Shown: positions 8,638 through 17,587, counted from the stretch's first letter. The stretch is DNA of 64,000 bases from Mycolicibacterium aurum (GCA_900078775.1 LT549889.1:4898001-4962000); one strand, 5' to 3'. Notes: a model not told the origin generated them from the sequence alone. Numbers and translations: made by a program.

Positions 8638-10074
8638 TCAGATGCGGGTCAGATAGCGTCCGGTCTCCCAGTCGCTGACAGCTTCGCGGTGGCGGTCGCG
8701 TTCCCAGATCCGCGACGCCAGATAGTGGTCCACGAATGCGTCGCCGAATGCGGTGCGGGCGGGGGTGCTCCGCGCGAACGCGTCGACGGCCTCGGCCAAT
8801 GAGCGCGGCAGCGGTGCGGCATCGCCCTCGTACGCGTTGCCGTGGACGGGATCCGGCGGCGCCAACTGGTTCTCCACCCCGTGCAGCACCCCGGCCACGC
8901 AGGCCGCCAGCGCAAGATAGGGGTTGGCGTCGGCGCCCGGCACCCTGTTCTCCATCCGGCAGGCCGCTTCGTCAAGGGCGATGGCTCGCAGGGCGGCGGT
9001 GCGGTTGTCGGTGCCCCACGTCGCAGATACCGGTGACCAGGACCCGGGCACCCGTCGTTTGTAGGAGTTGACCGTCGGACAGTACAGCGCGGTGAAGTCG
9101 CTCATCGTGGCCAGTTGGCCGGCCACCGCCTGGCGCATCAACCTCGACGGGCCGTCACCGTCCCACATCGCGTTGCGGGTCGGCGTGGCCAGCGACTGCA
9201 GGCTCTGGTGGATATGGGCGCTCGACCCGGCCGCATCGGTGGCCACCTTCGCCATGAAGCAGGCGATATAGCCGTGTTGTTCGGCGATGCGGCGGACACC
9301 GTTCTTGTAGATCGCCACCCGGTCGGCGGTGGTGAGCACGTCGGCGTGCTCGATGTTGATCTCGATCTGGCCGGCGCCGTACTCGGTGTTGGACGCCAGG
9401 ATGGGGATGTCGCAGGCGCGCATGCCCTCCCGGATGGCCCCGATGACATGTTCGAGGGCGCTGTGCCGGTTCAGGCTGAAGGTCGCGATGCCCGGTGCGG
9501 CCGGGGTGAGGTTGCGGTAGCCCTTCTCCGCGGCCGTCTCCGGTGTCTCGCGGAACAGGTAGAACTCCAGTTCGTATCCGGCGGTCAGCTGGTAGCCGAG
9601 CGCCGCGGCGCGGGCCACCTGTCGGGCCAGGACGGTGCGTGGGACGACGGGCACCTCGGATCCGTCGGTGTGCACGACGTCGCACAGCACGAAGGCATGT
9701 CCGGGTTCCCAGGGCACCGGTCGCAGTGTGCTCAGGTCCGGCATCAGCACCACGTCGGAATACCCGGTGTGCCAACCGGATAGCGTGAAACAGTCCATCA
9801 GCGTGTCTTCGATGTCCCAGCCGAAGACGATGTTGGGGATCGACGATCCCCGGGTGGCGATCGAGTCGAGGAAGAAGTCGGCGGGCACGAACTTGCCGCG
9901 CATCTGCCCGTCGAGGTCGGTCATCCCGAACTGCACGGTGGTGATCTGATGGCGTTCGAACAGCGCACGGGCGGCGTCCACGGTGTGGTCCGCCTGTCCG
10001 TTCACCACACCGGTCTGCGCGGTTCCGGTCGACGTGTCGGGCGTCGATGTGTTGGGCGTCGATGTGTTGGGCAT
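8638..10074 (-). CDS. Glutamine-synthetase-like gamma-glutamyl ligase
   Basis: GS-fold ligase of 478 residues, of the type that ATP-dependently joins glutamate to amines (GlnA3/PuuA-like) rather than housekeeping GlnA. Kept motifs are the beta-grasp start VQFGMTDLDGQMRGKFVP, the metal ligands in GYELEFYLF and EYGAGQIEIN, HIHQSL for ATP/metal, and ENRVPGADANPYL. The ATG at 10074 is chosen because AAAGGAG lies before it; an in-frame extension upstream lacks family sequence. The N-terminus is a low-complexity NTSTP repeat. It leads the row GS-PucR-P450-GMC. Gamma-glutamylation of a polyamine or alkanolamine would fit, but the amine is not shown. Confidence 0.85.
   Translation of the reverse strand: MPNTSTPNTSTPDTSTGTAQTGVVNGQADHTVDAARALFERHQITTVQFGMTDLDGQMRGKFVPADFFLDSIATRGSSIPNIVFGWDIEDTLMDCFTLSGWHTGYSDVVLMPDLSTLRPVPWEPGHAFVLCDVVHTDGSEVPVVPRTVLARQVARAAALGYQLTAGYELEFYLFRETPETAAEKGYRNLTPAAPGIATFSLNRHSALEHVIGAIREGMRACDIPILASNTEYGAGQIEINIEHADVLTTADRVAIYKNGVRRIAEQHGYIACFMAKVATDAAGSSAHIHQSLQSLATPTRNAMWDGDGPSRLMRQAVAGQLATMSDFTALYCPTVNSYKRRVPGSWSPVSATWGTDNRTAALRAIALDEAACRMENRVPGADANPYLALAACVAGVLHGVENQLAPPDPVHGNAYEGDAAPLPRSLAEAVDAFARSTPARTAFGDAFVDHYLASRIWERDRHREAVSDWETGRYLTRI
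10028..10072. repeat. Three tandem 15-bp units in the start of the GS-like gene
   Basis: Three consecutive 15-base units on the plus strand: GTCGACGTGTCGGGC, then two identical copies of GTCGATGTGTTGGGC. They encode repeated Asn/Asp-Thr-Ser-Thr-Pro units directly after the start codon on the minus strand. Slippage could change the copy number without shifting the frame. Confidence 0.8.
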
Positions 10075-10255
10075 TGCCGAACTCCTTTGAGAAGCAACCG
10101 AGTCACCTGACATCGACTGCGTCGTCGCCCCACTGGCCGCGGTTCGGGTGCGTGGCCAACCTAACCCGGCTCCGTCCACACGGTCTGCGTGCAGCTTGTC
10201 CATAGTTTCATGGCAGGCGTGGATGGGCCCGGGTTCGGCGACTTAGCTTCTGCTC

Positions 10256-11044
10256 ATGCCCCACTGGAGCAATCTGAACCGCGACGATGTGGCCGCAGCG
10301 GCACGGTCGGGAGCGGTTGCGGTATTGCCGCTGGGCGCCATCGAGCAACACGGTGCTCATCTGCCCACCGGCACCGACGCCCTGCTGGTCGGCGCCGGCG
10401 CCGACGCCGCCGTCACACGGACCGGGGACATCGTGCTGCCCACGGTGGCGTACGGATGTTCGCTCGGGCACACCGCGCACTGGCCGGGCACGTTGTCGCT
10501 GTCGGTGGCGACGTTGACCGCGATCGTCACCGACATCGGGCGCTGGGTGGCCGCCTCCGGGTTCGGAAAGCTCGTGGTGCTCAACTCGCATGCCACCAAC
10601 GGACCCTCCGCGCAGAGCGCGCTGCTCACCCTGCGCCATGAACATCCCTCGCTACGAACATGTTTCGCCTCGTTGTACGACATCACCGGCCAAGCGAACG
10701 CGGGCTATTTCAGCGACGCCGACGATCCGCACGCGAACGTGGCGGAGACGTCGATGGTGCTGTATCTGGACCCCGACCTGGTCGCGCTCGACCGGGCGGT
10801 CGACGAGGAAGACCGCACCCTCGGCCGGGTACTGACCTATCCGATGCCCGACGTGACCCGCAGCGGCGTGGTCGGCCGACCCACGGCGGCCACCGCGGAC
10901 TCCGGCGCCGCCCTGTTCACCGCGATCGTCGACGGGATCGCCCGGCTGTTGGAGCAGGTCCGCGCCGAAACCGAACCGTTTCCCGACCGCGCGGTGATCC
11001 GGCCGTCGGTCGACCCGCACGCACCCTCGAAAGGACCGACATGA
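10256..11044 (+). CDS. Creatininase-family amidohydrolase
   Basis: Metal-dependent amidohydrolase of 262 residues. The signature PLGAIEQHGAHLPTGTD supplies Glu30, His32 and Asp41 as metal ligands. VVLNSHATN occupies the place of the usual NGHGGN, and NVAETSMVL gives the second conserved Glu. Family members include creatininase, the mycofactocin peptidase MftE and 3-dehydro-scyllo-inosose or formamide-type hydrolases, so the substrate is open. It is divergent from the GS-like gene across ~180 bases and overlaps the next gene by four bases (ATGA). Confidence 0.85.
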   Translation: MPHWSNLNRDDVAAAARSGAVAVLPLGAIEQHGAHLPTGTDALLVGAGADAAVTRTGDIVLPTVAYGCSLGHTAHWPGTLSLSVATLTAIVTDIGRWVAASGFGKLVVLNSHATNGPSAQSALLTLRHEHPSLRTCFASLYDITGQANAGYFSDADDPHANVAETSMVLYLDPDLVALDRAVDEEDRTLGRVLTYPMPDVTRSGVVGRPTAATADSGAALFTAIVDGIARLLEQVRAETEPFPDRAVIRPSVDPHAPSKGPT

Positions 11045-11826
11045 AACTCCCCTTCCGCCGACTCGTCGCCACGACCGCCGCAGCCGCGGCCGTCTTCGCC
11101 ACCCTCAGTCCCGGCGGGCCGGCCCAGGCCCAACCCGCGGAGGTGCGCAACGTCGTGCTCGTGCACGGCGCCTTCGCCGACGGGTCCGGTTGGCGCGGCG
11201 TGTACGACGAGCTCGTCACCCGCGGCTACCGGGTCAGTATCGTGCAGAGTCCGCTGACCTCGTTGAGCGACGATATCGCCGCGACCCAACGTGTCATCGA
11301 CCGTCAGGACGGCCCTACGGTGCTTGTCGGGCACTCCTATGGCGGCGTGGTGATCACCGAGGCGGGGGTGGATCCGAAGGTCACCGGGCTGGTCTATGTG
11401 TCCGGGCTCGCGCCCGATGCGGGGGAGACCATCAGCCAGCAGTACGCCGACTACCCAGCCCCGCCCAGCTTCGTGATCGAAACCGGGCCGGATGGGTTCG
11501 GGTTCGTGAACTCCGAGAAGTTCAAGGCCGGCTTCGCCGGGGACACCTCCGACGCGGTCGCGGCGTTCCTCCGCGACGCACAGGTGCCGATCAACATGTC
11601 CATTTTCGGCGGCACCGTCGCCCAGGCCGCCTGGCGGACCAAGCCCAGCTGGGCCGTGGTCGCCACCCAGGACGAGGCGATCGATCCGCGGATGTTGCGG
11701 CAGACCGCCCAGCGGATCGGCGCCCAGATCACCGAGATCGAGGCCAGCCACGTCGTCTTCCTCACCCATCCCCGCGCCGTCGCCGACGTGATCGACCGGG
11801 CCGCCAGAGAATCCGGTCAGATGTGA
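11041..11826 (+). CDS. Exported alpha/beta hydrolase
   Basis: Hydrolase of 261 residues with a Sec signal peptide (RRLVATTAAAAAVFATLSP, cleavage after AQA near residue 30). The fold is esterase/EstC-like: oxyanion segment LVHGAFADGSGW, nucleophile elbow GHSYGG with Ser99, and a C-terminal His in ASHVVFLTHP. Its ATG overlaps the stop of the creatininase-family gene and is preceded by GAAAGGACCGAC, so the two form an operon. The deduced product would act in the envelope; the substrate is unknown. Confidence 0.85.
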   Translation: MKLPFRRLVATTAAAAAVFATLSPGGPAQAQPAEVRNVVLVHGAFADGSGWRGVYDELVTRGYRVSIVQSPLTSLSDDIAATQRVIDRQDGPTVLVGHSYGGVVITEAGVDPKVTGLVYVSGLAPDAGETISQQYADYPAPPSFVIETGPDGFGFVNSEKFKAGFAGDTSDAVAAFLRDAQVPINMSIFGGTVAQAAWRTKPSWAVVATQDEAIDPRMLRQTAQRIGAQITEIEASHVVFLTHPRAVADVIDRAARESGQM

Positions 11827-11889
11827 GGCGAGGCAAGGTGGTGACAGCGCTGCCTGGATCCGTGTTCGGCGCGCCGCGATGATGGCTCT

Positions 11890-12003
11890 ATGCCCGCCGA
11901 ACCGGATTGCCACCGCGAATTCTTCAAGCAGACGGTGCTTTCCGTTGCACGCACGCTGATTCTCGCGACCGTGCTGCTCGCCGCGGTGGTGTACGTGATG
12001 TGA
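11890..12003 (+). CDS. Possible 37-residue membrane micropeptide
   Basis: Short frame starting MPAEPDCHREFFKQTV, then one hydrophobic helix (TLILATVLLAAVVYV) ending in Met and a stop. There is no clear ribosome site. Support comes from a near-identical 39-base block, covering the last codons, stop and following bases, found again at 21653-21691. The 335 bases from 11827 to 12161 hold nothing else that I can recognise. Confidence 0.3.
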   Translation: MPAEPDCHREFFKQTVLSVARTLILATVLLAAVVYVM

Positions 12004-12009
12004 CGCAGC
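11971..12009. repeat. 39-bp repeat, copy A
   Basis: This block, beginning GTGCTGCTCGCC and ending GATGTGACGCAGC, matches 21653-21691 with one mismatch. It spans the last ten codons of the possible micropeptide, its TGA stop and six bases beyond. Confidence 0.8.
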
Positions 12010-12161
12010 GTGATTTGAAGAAAATGCAGGGCGAGTGGTCCACGCACATGGTCGTGGTCGGTGCGGCGCTGTCCAGATGGGAACGCCCTGCGGTGCACCA
12101 GCGGACCGCAGGGCGTCAACCCCACCTCGACCGACCGGAGTCGAGCTGGGTAGCGGATCGC

Positions 12162-13327
12162 CTAGGTGGCGGCGCACTCTCCGAACAACTCGACGGGGGG
12201 TTGATATGCCCCGCCGCCGACGCGCCCGTGCCCCGCGGCGGAGATCAAACCGAGCAGCACGATCGGACCGACGCCGCGGGAGGCGACTGCTCCCGCAGAC
12301 AGCCCGGTGCGCAACCCGCCGACGCCGCTCAGCTGGGCGGGCAGCAGTTCCTCGGGCCGGGAAAGCGCATCGGCCGGGAGGTAGCCGGTGAGCGCCGCAC
12401 GGACAGCGGGTGCATGTCTCAGCGATTGCCCACCGAGGCCGAAGACGTCGACGACAGCGGAATCGCCGATGGCGCCGAGAACTTCGGTGCCCTCCGCGCC
12501 TGCGTCGAGGGGCCCCGCGGCGGAGCCGCCGCCGTCGTCACCCAGTGTCCCGGGCGAGAGGCGATCTGGACCCCGAACTCGGTCCCGTTGCCGCCGGCCC
12601 GGGTGACCAGGTCACAGTCCGGCACACCTTCTGCCGCCGCCAAGGCCAGCGCGGCGGCCGCCATCCACAGATTGAGGGCGAATGCGCCGCACGTACCGAG
12701 GAATTCGGCAATGTCCGCGGGGGTGTCGGTATCGACCAGTAGGTCTCTGAACAAACCGGACGCCGCCAGTGTCCGTGAATGTCCGTCATCGCCGAGAGAC
12801 TGGGACTGGACGAGCAGGGGGAACAACCGGATCGGGGCGGTCACGCGCTGCGCGAGATAGTCGGCGTACTCCCCGTTGAGCCAGTGGTGAAACGCCGGGA
12901 TGTCACGGTCGTCGGCGCCCAGCCGCAGGCAGTGCTGCATGCCCTCGTTCAGGGCGGCGTACTTGACCCGGGTGGAGTTCGTGTCGGCGACGACGTGCAG
13001 CGCCATCGACGGCGAGATGACCCCGCACAACGGCACCACCATGTCGTAATCCTGGGCAGGTCCGAACGCGATCTCTCCGTTGGCCAGTGCGCAAAGGGCG
13101 TCCTCTGGTGTGGCTGACCAGCCCTCGTACACCGCAGCGAGGGCCATCGAGTTGCGCACCGGCCGCGGCACCGTATCCCAGTGTGCGAATGGTGGTCCCG
13201 CATGGAACAGCACGCGACCGCTGGGTGTGACCGCGGATGCACGGGTGATGCCCGTCCACACCGGGTCCACGGAGGCGATGTGCTGCAGTGCGACGGCGTT
13301 GCGGTCGTCGAATCCGGCGGACGTCAT
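12162..13327 (-). pseudogene. DUF1116 (AllG/YlbE-like) protein, frameshifted
   Basis: DUF1116 family protein. The first part reads well (RVLFHAGPPFAHWDTVP, YDMVVPLCGVISPSMALHVV, AALNEGMQHCLRLGAD, then GNGTEFGVQIASRPGHW). After that the frame runs into a false C-terminus and stops at 12419. The true family ending continues in the next frame: GDSAVVDVFGLGGQSLRHAP through VGPIVLLGLISAAGHGR to a stop at 12162. The switch lies in a G4C4 tract at 12509-12516, and one added G restores a ~388-residue protein. E. coli AllG (YlbE) works with FdrA/AllH in oxamate carbamoyl transfer; no such partners are visible here. The start overlaps the stop of the preceding operon gene by four bases. Confidence 0.8.
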
Positions 13328-13926
13328 GCCTGAATCCAGGTCTCGGACAGAGCCATTGCCGCCGATTGGGCGCGGCCACCGAAGAAGTCACGCTCGACGG
13401 TGGTACCGGCCAGGGCTTCGCCGTTGACCTCTACGACACCCGACTCCGCCGGCCGGAACACGCTCAGCATCTCGTGCCGGCCGGTGCCGGACTCCTGCTT
13501 GGGCTGGTGGACGGCGAACGGGGCGCCGAGGTTCTGCCAGCGCATTGTGATCGTCGTATCGGCGGTTTCGTCGGTGGCCGACTCCACCCATTCGCGGTCT
13601 CCGAGGCGCTGCTCGAATATGGCGTTGGTGTGCAGGATCGGATTCTTGAGTGCGCCGGTGGGACGGAAGAGTACGAACTTGCCGGCGAATTCCTCGATGA
13701 GGAAACGGGCCAGGGGTTCGTTGTCGGTGAGACCGATCGCCTTGGCGTTGTCCTGGTCGTAGGGGTCGGTCACCGCCAGGATCAGGTGGCCCATGCCATG
13801 GCCGGAGCTGGTGACGCGGAAGAACAGTGACAAGGAGGACCAGTCGCCGGCGGGGTCGGTCTTGAGGTAGATGAACGGGTTGTCACCCGTCCAGTCGACG
13901 GCGCCGGGCAGCACTGTTGGGGTCAT
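13324..13926 (-). CDS. Unrecognised 200-residue cytosolic protein in the Rieske operon
   Basis: I do not recognise a family. The protein is soluble, with no signal peptide or membrane helix, acidic to neutral and rich in predicted strands (WSSLSLFFRVTSSGHGMGHL, TTITMRWQNLGAPFAV). The ATG at 13926 follows AGGAGATCGTC at good spacing; the frame upstream has no coding look. It sits between the SDR epimerase and the DUF1116 gene and overlaps the latter's start by four bases, so it is translated as part of the catabolic operon. A small-molecule-binding or lyase role in the pathway is possible but unsupported. Confidence 0.75.
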   Translation of the reverse strand: MTPTVLPGAVDWTGDNPFIYLKTDPAGDWSSLSLFFRVTSSGHGMGHLILAVTDPYDQDNAKAIGLTDNEPLARFLIEEFAGKFVLFRPTGALKNPILHTNAIFEQRLGDREWVESATDETADTTITMRWQNLGAPFAVHQPKQESGTGRHEMLSVFRPAESGVVEVNGEALAGTTVERDFFGGRAQSAAMALSETWIQA

Positions 13927-13978
13927 GACGATCTCCTGGGATTGAGGGGTGAATGCGAGGCGAACGCAAAGCCTGTTT

Positions 13979-14845
13979 CTAGACTCCGTGTTGGGTACGC
14001 AGGGTCGGAAAGTCGGTGGTGGGCTCCCAGCCGAGCAGCTGGCGTGCCTGCTGGTTGCTGAAGATCGAGGCACGCGGGTTGGTCTGGAAGGTACGGGGAT
14101 TGAGGATCTCGGGCAGCGCGCCGATCCGGTCGCGGTACCAGTCGAGGGTGGGCTCGGGGTGGGATGTGTCGTCCGCGCTGAGGAAGAACGTACCGAACTT
14201 CAGGTCGCGGCTTTCCAGAGCTCGACGGAACCCGGTGGCGACGTCGCGGGCATGCACGTAGTAGTACAACCAGTGCGTGTCCGGGTTGTCGATGAACTCG
14301 CAGTACTCGGCGATCGTCTCCGGCAGAACCACCGCCAGCGGCCGCAGGCACAGGACGTCCATATTCGTGCCGGTGGCAAAACTGCGCCCCATCGTCTCCA
14401 TGATCTGCTTACTCACGCTGTATGCCTGAACAGGTTTCAGCTCGTGACGTTCGTCGACCTGCAGGCTCTGCGGCGTCCAGTCCGGTCGCATCTCGGAAAG
14501 TCCGCATGCCGACACACTGGAGCAGAGGGCGACCTTCTGCAGGTCGTTCTCCGCCGCCGCCTGCAGCACGTTCCAGGTGCCCATGGTGTTGACGCGGATG
14601 TACTGCTCGGGGGCGGCCTTCCAGTCGTAGTCGATTGCGGCCAGATGCACGACGGCGTCCGCGCCCTTGAGGGCGCGTCGCATGCTGTCGAGATCCGTGA
14701 CGTCGCCCTCGATGTACTCGACGGCCGCGTCAGACTGCGTCAGATCGACATTGGTGACGTCGAATGCGGAGGCGAGCTCGTCGACGACGAAACGACCGAC
14801 CCGCCCCGATCCGCCGGTGACGGCCACCTTGGTGGGAGTTGACAT
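13979..14845 (-). CDS. NAD-dependent epimerase/dehydratase (extended SDR)
   Basis: Extended short-chain dehydrogenase of 288 residues. The NAD-binding motif VAVTGGSGRVGRFVVDEL begins at residue ~7. Asp-Val in EGDVTDLDSMRRAL contacts the adenine, and the catalytic YSVSK (Tyr-x3-Lys) is near residue 142, preceded by LCSSVSACG with the Ser. Overall it resembles uronate-dehydrogenase-type SDRs. The ATG is preceded by GAGAAAGGATTTCACTACC. It lies 29 bases after the reductase gene in the Rieske operon, and would oxidise or reduce a hydroxylated intermediate there. Confidence 0.85.
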   Translation of the reverse strand: MSTPTKVAVTGGSGRVGRFVVDELASAFDVTNVDLTQSDAAVEYIEGDVTDLDSMRRALKGADAVVHLAAIDYDWKAAPEQYIRVNTMGTWNVLQAAAENDLQKVALCSSVSACGLSEMRPDWTPQSLQVDERHELKPVQAYSVSKQIMETMGRSFATGTNMDVLCLRPLAVVLPETIAEYCEFIDNPDTHWLYYYVHARDVATGFRRALESRDLKFGTFFLSADDTSHPEPTLDWYRDRIGALPEILNPRTFQTNPRASIFSNQQARQLLGWEPTTDFPTLRTQHGV

Positions 14846-14874
14846 GGTAGTGAAATCCTTTCTCACCGAACCTC

Positions 14875-15870
14875 TCAGAGGTCCAGTACCAATCGGGGGG
14901 TTCGTGCGCGCGAGACGCAGGCCATCATCGTCTCGTTGGAGTCGCGTTCCTCGGGCGACAGAACAGCGTCTCGGTGATCCGGAATACCCTCCAGGACAAC
15001 GGTTTCGCAGGTTCCGCAGACGCCCTCCGAGCAGGAGTACTCGATCTGGACGCCGTGCTCGCGCAGGGCGGACAGCAGTGAACAGCCCGGAGCCACGGTG
15101 AGCGAGGTCCCACTGCTGTTCAACACCACCTCGAACGCCGTGTCCGAGGCCGTATCGACGTTGACGGCAGTGAATCTTTCGAGGTGCAAGCGCCAGGAGG
15201 ATTCCGGCGTCTGTAGTGCTTCCAGCGCGTCGAGCAGCGGTCCCGGTCCGCAGGCATACAGATGGGTGCCGGCCGCCAGGCCGTCGACGTACCCCGCCAG
15301 GTCGAACCGCCCCGACTTCTCGTCGGCCCAGATCGTGACGTCCGCGCCCAGCGCCTGGAGTTCTTCGGCGAAGACCAGCCGTTGTCGATCTCGGCCCAGG
15401 TACGCGGCCTGCCAGGGCTTGCCGGCGGTTGCGGTTGCGCGGGCCATTGCCAGAATCGGTGTGATGCCGATGCCGCCGGCAATGAACGCATACGAGGGTG
15501 CATCTTCGAGCGGAAAGTGATTCCGCGGCCCGCGTACCCGGATCAGAGATCCGGGGTAGGCGGTCTCCAGGATGCGCGCGGAACCGCCGCGACCGTCGGT
15601 GAGCGCCAGCACTGCGATGCGGTAGACGTCTGCCCGGAGTGGGTCTCCGCACAGCGAATACTGGCGCAGCATGACGTCACCCGTATCCGAGGGGAGAGCG
15701 ACTTCCAGGTGTGCACCGGGTTGCCACGGTGGCAACGGGTCGCCGGTGGCCGAGACCAGATCGAGCACCACGATGTCACCGCCGACGACGCTGCGGGCCG
15801 CCACCTCGAGCGTGAACGTGTCGACGTCGACTGCGGAGGTGGTGGGCGCCAGCACGGCAGGGCCGGTCAT
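14875..15870 (-). CDS. Rieske-oxygenase reductase (PDR/VanB type, FMN + 2Fe-2S)
   Basis: Electron-transfer partner of 331 residues that carries electrons from NAD(P)H to the adjacent Rieske oxygenase. Domains in order are an FNR-like flavin domain (WQPGAHLEVALP, RQYSLCGDP), a nucleotide domain (AFIAGGIGITPILAMA), and a C-terminal plant-type ferredoxin with Cys280, Cys285 and Cys288 (CSEGVCGTC) plus Cys318 in MACVSRA. This order is the phthalate-dioxygenase-reductase/VanB layout. Its start overlaps the stop of the oxygenase gene by four bases, so the pair is made together. Confidence 0.93.
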   Translation of the reverse strand: MTGPAVLAPTTSAVDVDTFTLEVAARSVVGGDIVVLDLVSATGDPLPPWQPGAHLEVALPSDTGDVMLRQYSLCGDPLRADVYRIAVLALTDGRGGSARILETAYPGSLIRVRGPRNHFPLEDAPSYAFIAGGIGITPILAMARATATAGKPWQAAYLGRDRQRLVFAEELQALGADVTIWADEKSGRFDLAGYVDGLAAGTHLYACGPGPLLDALEALQTPESSWRLHLERFTAVNVDTASDTAFEVVLNSSGTSLTVAPGCSLLSALREHGVQIEYSCSEGVCGTCETVVLEGIPDHRDAVLSPEERDSNETMMACVSRARTPRLVLDL

Positions 15871-17033
15871 GACTGCCGATCGGCGACGCGGTACTTCTCC
15901 ACGAGCCAGTGGTTGAGGTTGACCAGCACGTCTTCCGGCGGTGCGTAACGGCCACGCGGGGCATAGCGCGAGGCCATCCCTCGTTGCGTGCCGTTCCAGG
16001 CCATTTCGTCTTCCCGCATGACCTCGGACAGGTCGGCGGCTTCCTGCTTCCAGTCCGCCTCGAAGTTCGGCAGGGCCAGTGTCGACTCCGGGTACATCCA
16101 GGTCGCGGCGAAACGTGACGTGTTCGCGCTGCCCGGCAGCCAGTGGAAGTACTTGACCTTGTCGGGCATGGCGATGATCAGCAGGTTCGGTGCGATCGTG
16201 ACGTAGGCCAGCTTCGACCGCTCCTCGGAGGTCAGGTTGGGCAGGTAGGGCTGCATGACGCGACCGGTCTTCGTGGGGGAGGCGCCTTCCTCCACACTGA
16301 TCAGCTCATATCCGACGATTCCGTTGGCCGGGTCGTTGAACGCGGCGTTGAAGTTGATCTGCTCGGCCGAAGTGGGGTACATCGGCACCCAGGACTGCGA
16401 ATGCAGGAACTGGCAGTGGTAGCACTCGTCGCCGAACAGCTTCCAGTTGAACGCGTACTCGGTGAACTCCTGCGGTGCCGCAGATTTCAGCGACGCGAGA
16501 TCCCAGTTGCGCAGGTACTCCGACAGTCCGGCGAGGCGTTCCGAGATCGGCGGGATGGTGTCGTCGAAGGTGATGAAGACGAACCCTTCCCACACTTCGG
16601 ACCGGACGGTGGGCAGCGCGACAGTGGACTTGTCGAAGCAGGGCGAGTTGTTCAGTTCCGGCGCAGACTGCAACTGTCCGTCCAGTCCGTACACCCAGGC
16701 GTGGTAGGGGCATTGGAAGCGACGCTTGTTGCCACTGCCCTCGACCAGGATCATCGCACGGTGCTGGCAGACGTTCGCCAACACGCGGATCTCGTCGTCG
16801 CGACCCCGCACCGCGATGAGTGGGTCGTCACCGACGGTGACGGTGAAGAAGTCACCGGGGCGGGTGATGTCGGTGGCGCGGCCGATACAGATCCACTCGT
16901 GATTCCACACCGCCTCGAACTCAAAGCGGTAGAAATCCTCGGAGGTGTAGGTGTCCGGCGGCAGGGATACCGCGACCGTGGTGTCCTGCGCGCTGGTGTC
17001 GAACTGGGCGATCGGAATGGGGCTTTTCATCAT
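15867..17033 (-). CDS. Rieske non-haem iron oxygenase, alpha subunit
   Basis: Ring-hydroxylating or O/N-demethylating oxygenase of 388 residues. The Rieske 2Fe-2S site is CQHRAM (Cys89, His91) with CPYHAW (Cys108, His111). The mononuclear iron site has His206 and His211 in ECYHCQFLHSQ, with the distal acid expected in the ADLSEVMREDE region. No beta subunit is present, so it is of the homo-oligomeric phthalate/vanillate-demethylase type with the adjacent reductase. Two consecutive ATG codons follow CCCGGAGACG, and the first is used here. A 29-base gap separates it from the DJ-1 gene. The substrate is unknown. Confidence 0.9.
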   Translation of the reverse strand: MMKSPIPIAQFDTSAQDTTVAVSLPPDTYTSEDFYRFEFEAVWNHEWICIGRATDITRPGDFFTVTVGDDPLIAVRGRDDEIRVLANVCQHRAMILVEGSGNKRRFQCPYHAWVYGLDGQLQSAPELNNSPCFDKSTVALPTVRSEVWEGFVFITFDDTIPPISERLAGLSEYLRNWDLASLKSAAPQEFTEYAFNWKLFGDECYHCQFLHSQSWVPMYPTSAEQINFNAAFNDPANGIVGYELISVEEGASPTKTGRVMQPYLPNLTSEERSKLAYVTIAPNLLIIAMPDKVKYFHWLPGSANTSRFAATWMYPESTLALPNFEADWKQEAADLSEVMREDEMAWNGTQRGMASRYAPRGRYAPPEDVLVNLNHWLVEKYRVADRQS

Positions 17034-17062
17034 CGTCTCCGGGGTAGGCAGGGTGTGCAGGG

Positions 17063-17587
17063 TCAGGCGAGTTCGGCGATCAGTGCGCGCATCCACGCGC
17101 CGAGGTCGCGGGGGAGTTGGGCAGTCACAAGGTTGCGGTCCACGACGACGGGTTCGTCCACCCAGTCGGCGCCGGCGTTCTGCAGGTCGTCGCGGATCGC
17201 CGAAACACTGGTCAGGCGACGGCCTTTCACGATTCCGGCGGAGATGCCCACCCATGCGCCGTGGCAGACGAACGCGACGGGCTTGCCTTCCGCGTCGAGC
17301 TTGTTCGTCAGTTCCAGCACTGCCGACGAGCGCCGCAGGAGATCGGGGGCGAATCCTCCCGGCACGACCAGCGCGTCCACCGCGGCCGGGTCCACCTCGG
17401 CGACGTCCACGTCGACGGGATACGGCCCGTACCCGGATTTACCGCGGACCGGGCCGGTGCCCATTCCTGCCACCGTCACCGAGTACCCCTCTTCGCGCAG
17501 GCGCAGAACGGGATAGATCAGTTCGGACTCTTCGAAGAAGTCCGCGGCGAGGACGACGACGTGGGTGTTTGCGGCGTGTGTGGACAC
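17063..17587 (-). CDS. DJ-1/PfpI-family protein
   Basis: Single-domain protein of 174 residues. The nucleophile elbow is VCHGAW with Cys108, and an early acidic partner lies in FFEESEL near residue 20, as in the PfpI/YhbO-type glutamine-amidotransferase-like group. The GTG start is preferred because CACGGAG lies seven bases before it; an in-frame ATG farther upstream would run through the operator palindrome. It is the first gene of the six-gene operon. It may be a hydrolase, an isomerase or a glyoxalase-like detoxifier of a reactive intermediate. Confidence 0.8.
   Translation of the reverse strand: MSTHAANTHVVVLAADFFEESELIYPVLRLREEGYSVTVAGMGTGPVRGKSGYGPYPVDVDVAEVDPAAVDALVVPGGFAPDLLRRSSAVLELTNKLDAEGKPVAFVCHGAWVGISAGIVKGRRLTSVSAIRDDLQNAGADWVDEPVVVDRNLVTAQLPRDLGAWMRALIAELA

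Noticed and set aside
12162..13327. A complete AllFGH-type oxamate carbamoyltransferase system
   Set aside because: Only the DUF1116 (AllG-like) component is seen; no FdrA/AllF-like or DUF2877/AllH-like gene lies in the window.
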